From NCBI RefSeq assembly GCF_000472925.1, contig NZ_AXAS01000032.1, positions 1 to 64,000 of the forward strand: a stretch of 64,000 bases of DNA. Direction: 5' to 3'. The notes below the pieces were generated by a model. That model did no database searches. It was not told the DNA's origin and worked only from the letters and a program-made list of their open reading frames with translations. The stretch is from Bradyrhizobium sp. Ec3.3. Its GTDB lineage: Bacteria > Pseudomonadota > Alphaproteobacteria > Rhizobiales > Xanthobacteraceae. Positions 17,152 to 25,914 of the stretch are shown here, one piece after another; the stretch's first letter is position 1, and each line of letters begins with the position of its first letter. Position numbers and translations under genes: made by a program.

Positions 17152-19179
17152 ATGAAACTTTCATTGCTCCTGTCGCGCATCGGCATCCGCCCACGCATCT
17201 TCGGCGGCTTCGCACTGGTGCTGGGTTTCCTCTGCGTGTTGGCGCTGCTCGCCGTCTTGCGGCTGTCCGAGATCGGCGGCACTGTCGGAGATCTCGTCAC
17301 CAGCGCTGATGGTGATGCCGGCATGGCGAGGGTGCATGCCGCGCTGCTCTCGGCGAACGTCACCGTCGAGAAATTCATCCGTACGCGCAATATCGGCGAC
17401 CGCGATAGCGCCATGAAGGCGATCGACGGCTTTGGCCAGACGTTTGATCAGGTCGACCAGCAATTCGCTCGCCTGCCGGCGATTGCCGCGGGCCGAAGCG
17501 CGTTGGTGGGTGCGCTTGGCGCTTATCGAAATTCCTTCACGGCGGTAGCTGGCGCCGTCGATCGTCTGCGCAACGCGAGCACCAGGGGCGAGGCGCTCGG
17601 CGCCTCAGCAGGCCTCGACGTCAGCGCGATCAATGTGACGCTCGCCAACCAGCCCGACCGTCTGCTCCAGCCGCTGCGTCTGGCCGGCACGGTGGATGCG
17701 ATGCGCGTGGCAGTGCTGCGTTTCACCATCACCCAGGCTCAGGTCGACGCCGATGATGCTTCGCTGACGATCGGCTATGCACTGACCGCGGTTGCCGATA
17801 GCGAGGCAGAAATCGCCGATATCGAGGCGCCACGACTGAAGAGCCTGATCGCAGCTCTGAAGAAGGCTCTTGCCGATCAATCGGCGACACTGACCGAGCT
17901 TTCTGCCGCGATAGGCGAGCTGCGCAAGGCGCAAGCCGATCTCGTCAAATCCAGCAGCACGATCGACGCCAAGACAGCCGAGATCAACCGGGCCCTCGGC
18001 GCTACGCGCACCGAGCAGAGCCGGCTGACGGCAGAGTCGGTCGATCATACGCGCAATCTCGTGTTCACGGTCGCCGCGTCCGCGCTCGTCTTGGGTGCAC
18101 TGCTGGCCTGGCTGATCGGACGCAGCGTGTCGCGTCCAATCGGCCAGATGACCTTGCGCATGCAGAGCCTTGCAGCGGGCGAGCTCGATGAGGCGATCCC
18201 GGGTGGCGGGCGCGGCGACGAGATTGGTCATATGGCTGGAGCGGTCGAAGTGTTCCGCCAGAATGCGCAGACCGTCCGGCGCATGGAGCAGGAGGCCGCA
18301 GCGCAGCGTGCCGCAGCCGAGACAGAACGTGCGTCGATGATGGCTCAGCTTGCCGATCGCTTCGATAGCGGCATGGAGGGCGTCATTGGCGGCGTCTCAA
18401 GCCGCGCCGAGGAGATGGGACAGAGCGCCGAAAGTCTCGCCCGCGTCGCCGAGCGCGGTCGCTCGCTCGCCGAGCAGGTCGCCGCGACGTCGGCCCAAGC
18501 TTCCTCGAATGTGCAGACCGTTGCGGCCGCAACGCATCAACTTGCCGCCTCGATCAAGGAGATCTCGAGCCAGGTCGCACGCTCCGTATCGGTGTCGGAC
18601 CAGGCCAAGGTTGAGGCGTCCCGTACCGAGGCGCTGATGCGCGCGCTGTCGGATTCCGCCGAGCGGATTGGTACGGTGGTCCAACTCATCCAGGCGATCG
18701 CGAGCCAGACCAATCTCCTGGCCCTCAATGCCACGATTGAGTCGGCGCGAGCCGGTGATGCAGGCAAGGGCTTTGCCGTGGTCGCAAACGAAGTGAAGAG
18801 CCTTGCAACTCAGACCGCGCGCGCCACCGGGGAGATCGCAGGGCTCGTCGCGGAGATCCAGGGCTCGACCGGACAGTCCGTCGCCGCGATCGGCCAGATC
18901 GGCAAAACCATCGCTGAGATGACGGAGATCGCGACTACGATTGCCTCCGCCGTCGAGGAGCAGGGTGCGGCAACCAGCGAGATCGCCCGCAATGTCGAGC
19001 AGGCCGCAAACGGCACGGCGGCCGTGACCGACCAGGTCGGCGCAGTCCGCACCGTGGCTGGAGAGACCGACGCCGGCGCCGAAGCTGCACTCACGGCGGC
19101 TTCGGCATTGCAAGATCAAGCACGGGCGCTCAAGAAAGACGTCGCAGAATTCTTACAGACTGTGCGCAAGGCGGGGTGA
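17152..19179 (+). CDS. Methyl-accepting chemotaxis protein
   Basis: 675 residues. TM1 (about 17-37), a periplasmic helical region of about 265 residues (40-300) compatible with an HBM-type double helical bundle, TM2 (about 302-325), HAMP (about 325-380) and a cytoplasmic signalling domain. The hairpin tip (IASQTNLLALNATIESARAG and the following GKGFAVVANEVK) is almost fully conserved, so it should engage CheW and CheA. The gene lies directly after a TRAP-type binding protein and is probably co-transcribed with it. No che genes are near. The C-terminus lacks a CheR-tethering pentapeptide. Confidence 0.92.
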   Translation: MKLSLLLSRIGIRPRIFGGFALVLGFLCVLALLAVLRLSEIGGTVGDLVTSADGDAGMARVHAALLSANVTVEKFIRTRNIGDRDSAMKAIDGFGQTFDQVDQQFARLPAIAAGRSALVGALGAYRNSFTAVAGAVDRLRNASTRGEALGASAGLDVSAINVTLANQPDRLLQPLRLAGTVDAMRVAVLRFTITQAQVDADDASLTIGYALTAVADSEAEIADIEAPRLKSLIAALKKALADQSATLTELSAAIGELRKAQADLVKSSSTIDAKTAEINRALGATRTEQSRLTAESVDHTRNLVFTVAASALVLGALLAWLIGRSVSRPIGQMTLRMQSLAAGELDEAIPGGGRGDEIGHMAGAVEVFRQNAQTVRRMEQEAAAQRAAAETERASMMAQLADRFDSGMEGVIGGVSSRAEEMGQSAESLARVAERGRSLAEQVAATSAQASSNVQTVAAATHQLAASIKEISSQVARSVSVSDQAKVEASRTEALMRALSDSAERIGTVVQLIQAIASQTNLLALNATIESARAGDAGKGFAVVANEVKSLATQTARATGEIAGLVAEIQGSTGQSVAAIGQIGKTIAEMTEIATTIASAVEEQGAATSEIARNVEQAANGTAAVTDQVGAVRTVAGETDAGAEAALTAASALQDQARALKKDVAEFLQTVRKAG

Positions 19180-19229
19180 GGGCATCTGCGCGGCGCCGTC
19201 CTTCTTCGGCGTATCGTGGCGACCTGGCT

Positions 19230-19310
19230 GGCCGCGCCATCTCGGGCGCGACCGCGGGTCATTTCATCGGCACGACCATCGCGCTGCTGGTCGCCTATCG
19301 CAGGAAGCGC
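19230..19310 (+). pseudogene. 81-bp remnant of the DUF6622-like gene (right direct repeat)
   Basis: Identical to 15862-15942 at 76 of 81 bases with no gap. The reading frame is preserved (GRAISGATAGHFIGTTIALL, then VAYRRKRTADS and a stop at 19323-19325), but there is no upstream part of the gene: the sequence joins directly to the tail of the chemoreceptor gene. The remnant's stop overlaps the stop of the convergent permease gene. Confidence 0.85.
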
Positions 19311-19321
19311 ACTGCTGATAG

Positions 19322-20173
19322 TTAGGACTTCACCGCACCCGCGGTGAGGCCGCCCACCATGTAGCGGCGGAAGGCGTAGTAGATCGCGGCCGGCGGCAGC
19401 GCGTAGATGAAGCCGGTCGTCATCAACAGCTCCCACGGCGAGTCGTCGGCGGCGAGGAAGTTGCCGAGCGCGACGGGGAGGGTGATCTCGCGGTCGTTCG
19501 ACAGCAGCAGGAACGCGTAGAGATATTCGTTCCAGGCCAGCAGCACCGCATAGGTGCCGATCGCGACCAGCGAGGGCATCATCAGGGGCAGATAGACCAG
19601 GCGGAAGATCTGCAGCGTGGTGGCGCCGTCCATCACCGCGGCTTCATCGAGCTCGACCGGCAGCTTGTCGGAGGCCTGCTTCAACACCCAGATCGCGTAG
19701 GGCGAGGCGATCGTCACCATCGCAAGGATCAGCGACCAGTGATTGTTGAGGAGGCCGTAATTGCCCATGGTCCGGTACATCGGCACGGCGAGGAACGCCG
19801 CCGGAATGAAATAAGTGAAGAGCGCGAGATTCATCACCACGCGCCCGCCGGGCACGCGCAGCCGCGAGATCGAGAACGCCGCCGCGGTCGCGATGAACAG
19901 CGTCAGCGCGCCGACGGACGCCGCGATCACCACGGAATTCCAGAACTGGACGTAGAAGTCGCGCAGGAAATAGTGCTGCTGGTTGAACACGATCGAGAAG
20001 TTGTGCAGCGTCGGATGGTCCGGCCACAGTTTTCCGGAGAACGCGTCTTCCTTCGGGGAGATCGCGAACAGGAACATGTGATAGATCGGCACCATCGTCC
20101 AGATGAATACCGGGATTCCGATCAGCAGCAACTTCGCTTCGGTCGCGACTTCGCGCAGGGTGGGGAGCTTCAT
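19322..20173 (-). CDS. Carbohydrate-type ABC transporter permease (MalG-like)
   Basis: 283 residues with six membrane helices. The cytoplasmic EAA loop (ELDEAAVMDGATTLQIFRLV) and the preceding SPYAIWVLKQASDKLP match the MalG/CUT1 permease family. The frame is open further upstream, but the ATG at 20173 overlaps the stop of the partner permease by four bases (ATGA) and begins a natural hydrophobic N-terminus. With the gene products at 20170-21042 and 21149-22534 it forms an importer for a sugar or polyol. No ATPase gene is in the cluster, so a shared ATPase encoded elsewhere is implied. Confidence 0.9.
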   Translation of the reverse strand: MKLPTLREVATEAKLLLIGIPVFIWTMVPIYHMFLFAISPKEDAFSGKLWPDHPTLHNFSIVFNQQHYFLRDFYVQFWNSVVIAASVGALTLFIATAAAFSISRLRVPGGRVVMNLALFTYFIPAAFLAVPMYRTMGNYGLLNNHWSLILAMVTIASPYAIWVLKQASDKLPVELDEAAVMDGATTLQIFRLVYLPLMMPSLVAIGTYAVLLAWNEYLYAFLLLSNDREITLPVALGNFLAADDSPWELLMTTGFIYALPPAAIYYAFRRYMVGGLTAGAVKS

Positions 20174-21042
20174 CGCGACAACCGTTTCATCATGAAATAC
20201 ACGAGCGGCAGGACGAACGGCATCGCGCAGACGATGGAGGCCATCGCGAGCGAGAGCTGGTCGAGCCGGAGATAGCGGATGCCGAGCGTCGACAGCACAT
20301 GCGTGAGGTCGGCCGGGCCGCCGCCGGTCAGGAGGTAGACGCTGTTGAAGTCGCCGAGCGTCCAGATCATCGAGAGCAGCGTGCAGGTCACGTAGAGCGT
20401 CTGCATCGACGGCCAGGTGATGTAGCGGAATTTCTGCCACCAGCTCGCGCCGTCGACCTCGGCGGCCTCGAACAGATCGTGCGAGATCGCAAGGCGTCCG
20501 GTGATCAGGATCAGCGTCCAGAATGGCAGCGATTTCCAGATGTGCACGCCGATCGCCATGGTCAGCGCGACAGTCGGATCGTTCAGCCAGTTCGGGCCGT
20601 CATCGCCGGTGAGGCTGAAGATGAAGTGGTTGACCATGCCCCATTCGGGATTGAGCATGAAGCGCACCGACAGGATGGTCGGGATCGACGGCACCGCCCA
20701 GGGCAGGATGAAGATCACCGAAAGCCATTTGATCCAGGTGCGCTGCTGCGCGAAGAAGCCGGACAGGAACAGCGCGATCAGCATCTTGATGTTGATGCCG
20801 ATGACCAGGAAGATCAGGGTGTTGACCGCGGCGCGCGCGAAGATCGGGTCGTTGTAGAGGGCGACATAGCTCTCGGGATGGCGCGCCAGCCACAAGCCGT
20901 AACAGACGGGGTAGACGACGAAGGCCAGGAAGACCAGGAAATAGGGTGCAAGCAACACGATGCCCCAGACCTGCGCCGGGGTCAGCCGCGCCGACAGGGG
21001 CGGCGATGCTACCGCTTGATCGCCAGAGAGCGTGATCGCCAT
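20170..21042 (-). CDS. Carbohydrate-type ABC transporter permease (MalF-like)
   Basis: 290 residues, six membrane helices. LLAPYFLVFLAFVVYPVCYG opens the membrane part, and the EAA loop is DLFEAAEVDGASWWQKFRYI, typical of CUT1 permeases paired with MalG-like partners. WLARHPESYVALYNDPIF forms the first periplasmic loop. It is separated from the binding-protein gene by 106 bases that hold two perfect hairpins (21082-21139), and it overlaps the following permease by four bases. The transported compound cannot be read from the sequence. Confidence 0.9.
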   Translation of the reverse strand: MAITLSGDQAVASPPLSARLTPAQVWGIVLLAPYFLVFLAFVVYPVCYGLWLARHPESYVALYNDPIFARAAVNTLIFLVIGINIKMLIALFLSGFFAQQRTWIKWLSVIFILPWAVPSIPTILSVRFMLNPEWGMVNHFIFSLTGDDGPNWLNDPTVALTMAIGVHIWKSLPFWTLILITGRLAISHDLFEAAEVDGASWWQKFRYITWPSMQTLYVTCTLLSMIWTLGDFNSVYLLTGGGPADLTHVLSTLGIRYLRLDQLSLAMASIVCAMPFVLPLVYFMMKRLSR

Positions 21043-21081
21043 TCTTTTCGAACTCTCTTTTCGAACTCTTCAAACGAGCTG

Positions 21082-21139
21082 CCGGCCGCAAAATGCGGCC
21101 GGTGTTGTTTTACACCTCTCCCCGCAAAGCGGGGAGAGG
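21082..21139. repeat. Two adjacent hairpins between binding-protein and permease genes
   Basis: CCGGCCGCA-AAA-TGCGGCCGG (21082-21102) and CCTCTCCCCGC-AAA-GCGGGGAGAGG (21115-21139) are both perfect inverted repeats. In minus-strand mRNA they would follow the binding-protein stop. Such stems often protect the upstream transcript and lower permease expression. The second belongs to the CTCTCCCGC family seen elsewhere. Confidence 0.75.
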
Positions 21140-21148
21140 CAGGATGAC

Positions 21149-22534
21149 TTAACCCACGACCTGCTTGATGCGGGCGATGAGCTCGTCGACGGCCTTGTCG
21201 ACCGGGACCTTCTCGCTCACCACCCGGTTCATCGCCTTGGCCCAGACGTTCTCGTTGTTCAGGATGGTGAACTTCCAGTTCTTGGTGAAGTCGAACGGCG
21301 CGGTGCCGCCGGTGAACTGGTTGTAGACCGCCTTGCGATGCCGGTCAGCCTGCCAGAACGGGCTCGCCTGGCTTTCCTTCGTCACCGGGAACCAGCGGCC
21401 GAGCGCGCCCTCGATGTAAGGACGGACGTTCTCTTCCTGGAGCAGGAAGCTGATGAACTGCTTGGCCTCGGCCTTGTTCTTGGCCGCGGTGAAGATCAGC
21501 CCGGTCTTGACGTCGGAACGGTAGCGGATGGTCGAACCATCGGGCGCCTTCGGGAAGGACGCGGTGATGATATCCTGCTCATAGGCCTTCTTGCCGGCTT
21601 CGCGCTGCTCCGGCGTCAGGTTCTGGTTGGTGGAGTCCTCGAACCACTTCGCCGCGATCGAGATCGTGAAGTTGTGGGTCATCACGATGGTCTTGTTGTG
21701 GAAGGCGACGTTGTTGTCCGGATCCTTCCAGGTCGTTGAGGAGGGCGGCGTGCAGCCCTTGATGTAGGTGTCGGTGTAGTCCTTCATCGCCTTGATCAGA
21801 CCGTCGCGGACCTTGGGGTCGTCGACCAGGAGCTTGCCGTCGTCGTCGACGAGCTTGACGTGGTAGGCGTCCATGAAGGTGTAGAACGACTGGAAGCTAT
21901 CGGTGGATTCCACGCCCATCGGCTGGCCCACGGCATAGATGCGCTGGCCGGTCGCCTTGCGGATCGCCGGCTGCACCTTGTCGCACCAGAACGACCAGTA
22001 GCCTACCCAGTCGTTCGGGATGTCGCTCTGCTTGAAGCCGGCCTTCTCCAGCATGTCGCCCCAGATCTGGACGTGCATGCTCTGCTGCTTCAGCGGGAAG
22101 CCGTAATAAGACCTCTTTTTAGCGACGTCGTTGTAGAGCTTCGAGGCCTCCAGCGTGTTCGGCACGAACCTGTCCTGGATTGGCTCCATGACGTCGGACA
22201 GGTCCTCGAGCTTGCCCTCATAGGCCCATTTGCCCTGTGCCTGCACGTTGTAGGTTTCGGCAAAGGCGACGTCGGGCACGGTGCCGGCATCGAGCGCGGC
22301 CACCGTCTTCGGAATCATGTCCTGGATCGCGTATTGCGACAATTCGACCTTGATTCCGGTCTTGGCTTCGAACTTCTTGGCAACGTCGATCAGCGCGTCG
22401 TCTTCGGCCCTGTAGAAGCCCTTGGCCCACCAAACCGTAATGGTCTTCTGCTGGGCAAACGCGGGTGCAGTGGCGGCGAACAGCCCGACCGCAGCTACCG
22501 CGAGTGAAAATGCGCCAATAACCTTAGATTTCAC
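21149..22534 (-). CDS. ABC transporter extracellular solute-binding protein (family 1)
   Basis: 461 residues with a classical signal peptide (VKSKVIGAFSLAVAAVGLFA, cleaved near AFA-QQ). The mature protein has the two-lobed MalE-like fold: ITVWWAKGFYRAEDDALIDV at the N-terminus, DVAFAETYNVQAQGKW, and Trp/Tyr-rich segments suited to sugar stacking. I choose the GTG at 22534 because GGGAG lies the right distance before it and it starts directly at the Lys-rich signal peptide. An in-frame TTG 15 bases earlier has no ribosome site. It is the first gene of the binding-protein/permease/permease operon. Confidence 0.9.
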   Translation of the reverse strand: MKSKVIGAFSLAVAAVGLFAATAPAFAQQKTITVWWAKGFYRAEDDALIDVAKKFEAKTGIKVELSQYAIQDMIPKTVAALDAGTVPDVAFAETYNVQAQGKWAYEGKLEDLSDVMEPIQDRFVPNTLEASKLYNDVAKKRSYYGFPLKQQSMHVQIWGDMLEKAGFKQSDIPNDWVGYWSFWCDKVQPAIRKATGQRIYAVGQPMGVESTDSFQSFYTFMDAYHVKLVDDDGKLLVDDPKVRDGLIKAMKDYTDTYIKGCTPPSSTTWKDPDNNVAFHNKTIVMTHNFTISIAAKWFEDSTNQNLTPEQREAGKKAYEQDIITASFPKAPDGSTIRYRSDVKTGLIFTAAKNKAEAKQFISFLLQEENVRPYIEGALGRWFPVTKESQASPFWQADRHRKAVYNQFTGGTAPFDFTKNWKFTILNNENVWAKAMNRVVSEKVPVDKAVDELIARIKQVVG

Positions 22535-22904
22535 GTTTTTCTCCCTCAAGTCGCCGGTGTTTTAACCGGTCGGGAAAAACACTAGCGCATGGGCGGGAGC
22601 CGATCTAGCGGCATCTTGTCAGACCTAGGTCGAGGGGGATTTGGTCGCGAACAGTCTTAACGTCGCGCCATCGATCCAATCGACGCATCAATTCACGGCA
22701 ATCAATTCGCGCTGCGTTGGTTGCGCGCCGCTAGTCTTGCTGCGTCACAAGACCCTGATGGTGGGGAGCCGGAGCGCGTCTCCGGACGATGCTCCGCATC
22801 GCCGGGCGAACCATGATGGCCCGGATCTCACGCGCGGCCATCCTTCGAGACGCGCGTTGCGCGCTCCTCAGGATGAGGAAAGGAATGCTTGTGACGTAGT
22901 AGCG
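22535..22904. other. Intergenic region upstream of the binding-protein gene
   Basis: About 370 bases with no credible gene. The part nearest the binding-protein gene must carry its promoter, but I could not assign boxes. The far end contains one copy of the CATCCTTCGAG...CTCAGGATGAGG palindrome (22839-22878). Confidence 0.5.
22839..22878. repeat. CATCCTTCGAGACGCGC-type palindrome
   Basis: CATCCTTCGAGACGCGCG at the left is followed by GCGCGCTCCTCAGGATGAGG at the right, an imperfect inverted repeat with arms of about 18 bases. Recalled as common in Bradyrhizobium and Rhodopseudomonas intergenic DNA. Only one copy was noticed here. Confidence 0.6.
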
Positions 22905-24851
22905 CTAGTTGGATTTCGCGCCGTCCTTGACGCTTTCCTTCGCGTTCTCCGCGGTCGGTGCCGCCGCGGCATCGGGGGCGGCGGGCTTGGCGCCGGTGAA
23001 GCGCTCGAGCACCGAGCGCACGGCGTCGCGCGTCTTGGGATTGCGCACGGATTCGAGCAACGGCGCGGACGCCGGCGAGCGGCGGATCAGGCTTTCCGGA
23101 TCGGGGAAGATCAGCGGATCGTCCCAGGGCCCCTGCACGACGAAGGGCAGCTCGAAGCCGGACGCGCCGTTCAGGCTCGCCACGCCCTTCATGTCGTATT
23201 CGCGCGTCGGCACCGAGGCGGTGCCGGTCAGCGTGATCTTCGCCGTCGGTCCCTCGATGTGGATGTCGTCGGCGGTGGCGATGCCGTCGGCGAATTTCAC
23301 CGACAACGTCATGTTGTTGTAGGGCGTCGAGCCGCTGCGGAAATTGCCGCCGCCCGACAGCGGCCGCCGCTCCAGCCGCTTCAGCAGCTGCTCGGCATTG
23401 AAGCCGGAGATCGCGCCGTCGTGCCCGGTCACCGAGGCAGTACCGTCGAGCGATTGCACGAGGCCGAACGGGCTCGAGCCGGAAGCGACCAGGGACACGT
23501 TGATGTTGCCGCGGCCGGACAGCTTGTTGATGCCGAACAGCTCGGAGGTGCAGGCCTGCAGATCGACGTCGGTGAACTGGAATTGCGCCTTGACGTCGGC
23601 GACCGTGTCGGAGCGCGCGATCCCGAACGAGCCCCTGGCGATGCCGCCATAGACCTGCGCCTCGCCAACCGAGAGCGCCAGCGTGCCGTTGCGCAAATTC
23701 GCGCCGATCGCGGTGCGGCCGAGTTTCGACGGTCCGACCGTCAGCCGCGCCGCCGACAGGCGCATGTCGAGATCTGTGGTCGACAGGCCGTTGAGGTCGA
23801 ACAGCTGCCTGTTCCAGTCGCGCGCGCCGCTTGCCAGCAGGCGGAAGGTGGAGATGTAGGGCGTGAAGTCGAGCGCGTCGGCTGCGAGCGTTGCCTGGAG
23901 CGTCTGCCGGCCGTTGTTGGCGTAGGTCATGACGCCCTCGGCGACGTTGCCGTCGAGCTCGACATTGACGTTGGTGAGCGCGATCGAGGCGCCCACCACG
24001 TTGGCGCGCGCCTTGAGCGCGAAGCGGCCGAAGCCGCCGCTGCCCGGCTGCGGCTGGCCGGTCCAGCGTAGCGCGTTGCGCAGGGACGGACTGTCGATGG
24101 TGAGCGTGCCTTCCATCATCGCGCTGGTGCGGTTGGCGACGCTGCCGTCGAAGGCGAGCTTGAGCGGCGGGCTGGTGATCCGCGCCTTCAGGCCCGAGCG
24201 GTCGCCGGAGAGCGCTGCGACGAAATCGGAGAAGCTGATCGAGCCGTCGACGCGCTCGCCGCGCCAGTCGAACTGCCCGGTCGCGGCAAAGGAGCGCGAG
24301 ATCGAGGGCCAGGCCAGCGAAAGGTCGATGTCCTCGAGCTTTTCGGTGCTGTGGCCGGCGACGTCCTCGTAGTCGAGCACGCCGTCCTGGACCCGGATCT
24401 CGGAGAACGACACCTGATTGTCGGCGCCCGGCGTCATGGTGCGCGCGATGGTCTGGATGAAGGGGGTCCAGTTGCTGTCGCCATTGGCCTCGAGGCTGAC
24501 GTGGATCTGCGGCCGCAGCAGCATCAGGTCGGCGATCTCGAAGCGCTGGAGGAGGAGCGGCAGCAGGCGCAAATTCGCGGTGAGCACGTCGACATGCAGA
24601 GCCGGATCGCTGTGCCCGCCGGGGCCCTTCAGGCTGACGTCATGGAAGGAGACGTAGCTCGCCGGCAGCACTGAGATGTCGATGGCGCCAGCGACATTGA
24701 GCTCGAGCCCGGTGACGGCGCGGATCTGGCCCTCCACCGCCTTGCGCAGCGCGTCGCGGTTGATAAGCCAGGAGGTCGCGACCAGGGCGATCAGCACGAT
24801 GCCGAGCAGCGCCGCAATCGGCGTCCCCAGGCGCTTCATTCCTTGGGCCAT
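22905..24851 (-). CDS. AsmA family protein
   Basis: About 648 residues. A transmembrane helix near the N-terminus (TPIAALLGIVLIALVATSWL) is followed by an AsmA-type repeating beta-groove region: GQIRAVTGLELNVAGAIDIS, FHDVSLKGP, repeated ARLTVGPSKL-like strands and a C-terminal domain with LTGTASVPTREYDMKGVASL. AsmA proteins span the periplasm and are linked to lipid transfer to, or assembly of, the outer membrane. Three in-frame ATGs (24863, 24851, 24839) compete; I take the middle one, though none has an ideal ribosome site. The tail is Ala/Lys-rich. No partner gene is adjacent. Confidence 0.8.
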   Translation of the reverse strand: MAQGMKRLGTPIAALLGIVLIALVATSWLINRDALRKAVEGQIRAVTGLELNVAGAIDISVLPASYVSFHDVSLKGPGGHSDPALHVDVLTANLRLLPLLLQRFEIADLMLLRPQIHVSLEANGDSNWTPFIQTIARTMTPGADNQVSFSEIRVQDGVLDYEDVAGHSTEKLEDIDLSLAWPSISRSFAATGQFDWRGERVDGSISFSDFVAALSGDRSGLKARITSPPLKLAFDGSVANRTSAMMEGTLTIDSPSLRNALRWTGQPQPGSGGFGRFALKARANVVGASIALTNVNVELDGNVAEGVMTYANNGRQTLQATLAADALDFTPYISTFRLLASGARDWNRQLFDLNGLSTTDLDMRLSAARLTVGPSKLGRTAIGANLRNGTLALSVGEAQVYGGIARGSFGIARSDTVADVKAQFQFTDVDLQACTSELFGINKLSGRGNINVSLVASGSSPFGLVQSLDGTASVTGHDGAISGFNAEQLLKRLERRPLSGGGNFRSGSTPYNNMTLSVKFADGIATADDIHIEGPTAKITLTGTASVPTREYDMKGVASLNGASGFELPFVVQGPWDDPLIFPDPESLIRRSPASAPLLESVRNPKTRDAVRSVLERFTGAKPAAPDAAAAPTAENAKESVKDGAKSN

Positions 24852-25133
24852 CGTCAATGGCATGTCCTGATCGGGTCGTGTTGTCGGGTGCTCAACTGGC
24901 CGAGTCGGGAGCCCAACACGCTCCGCGCGCAAGTCCTTAACGTCAAGTCCCGTAACTTGATGGGTTTTCTTGTCGCTTTCAAGGCCGCGGAGGCGGTTAT
25001 GCCCACGGCGTGGGCAGCCTCTACCACCGCAGCCGGGCGCGTAAAACCCCGTATCATTGACGGCTCAAGATCATTTCGCCTAATAATCCCGGCCAACAAC
25101 GGGCTTAACGCCTCACACCCAAGGTTTCCCGGC

Positions 25134-25841
25134 ATGAACAAGGTCTATCCCGACGCCAAGTCGGCTCTCGATGGCATTCTCAAGGACGACATGATGATCA
25201 TGTCGGGCGGTTTCGGCCTCTGCGGTATCGCCGAGGCGCTCTCGGACGCGATCCGCGACTCCGGCGTCAAGGGCCTGACGGTGGTCTCCAACAATGCCGG
25301 CGTCGACGGCATCGGGCTCAGCCGCCTGCTGGAAACCCGGCAGATCAAGAAGATGATCTCGTCCTATGTCGGCGAGAACAAGCTGTTCGCCCAGCAGTAC
25401 CTCGCGGGCGAGCTGGAACTCGAATTCAACCCGCAAGGCACGCTGGCCGAGCGCATCCGCGCCGGCGGTGCGGGCATCCCGGCCTTCTACACCAAGACCG
25501 GCGTCGGCACGCTGATCGCCGAGGGCAAGGAAGTGAAGGAGTTCGACGGCCAGAAGTACCTGATGGAGCGCGGCCTGTTCGCCGACCTCGCCATCGTCCA
25601 CGCCTGGAAAGGCGACACTGCCGGCAACCTCATCTACCGCAAGACCGCGCGCAACTTTAACCCGATGATGGCGACCGCCGCGAAGATCACGGTGGCCGAG
25701 GTCGAGCATCTGGTTCCGGCCGGTGAACTCAATCCCGACCACATCCATACGCCTGGTCTTTTCGTGAAGCGCATCGTCGAGGTCGGCACGGCCAAGAAGC
25801 GCATCGAATTCCGCAACACCCGCCCGCGCCCGGCAGCTTGA
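25134..25841 (+). CDS. scoA: 3-oxoacid CoA-transferase, subunit A
   Basis: 235 residues. The N-terminal MSGGFGLCGIAEALSDAI is the CoA-transferase family I subunit A glycine-rich signature, and FYTKTGVGTLIAEGKEVKEF follows as in SCOT/PcaI-type enzymes. With subunit B it moves CoA from succinyl-CoA to acetoacetate (or another 3-oxoacid), allowing ketone bodies or PHB-derived acetoacetate to enter metabolism. The frame is open upstream, but the ATG at 25134 starts the conserved sequence. Subunit B follows after 73 bases containing a palindromic repeat, so the pair is probably one operon. Confidence 0.92.
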   Translation: MNKVYPDAKSALDGILKDDMMIMSGGFGLCGIAEALSDAIRDSGVKGLTVVSNNAGVDGIGLSRLLETRQIKKMISSYVGENKLFAQQYLAGELELEFNPQGTLAERIRAGGAGIPAFYTKTGVGTLIAEGKEVKEFDGQKYLMERGLFADLAIVHAWKGDTAGNLIYRKTARNFNPMMATAAKITVAEVEHLVPAGELNPDHIHTPGLFVKRIVEVGTAKKRIEFRNTRPRPAA

Positions 25842-25890
25842 GCGCATGATCCGGAAAAGTGGAGACCGGTTTTCCGGCAAGATCACGCGC
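25842..25890. repeat. Dispersed palindromic repeat, copy 4 (inside the scoA-scoB operon)
   Basis: GCGCATGATC (25842-25851) and GATCATGCGC (25881-25890) flank GGAAAAGTGGAGACCGGTTTTCC. It starts immediately after the scoA stop codon and would fold in the mRNA between the two subunit genes. Confidence 0.85.
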
Positions 25891-25914
25891 AACTAAGGAC
25901 TACAGGAGAATAAG

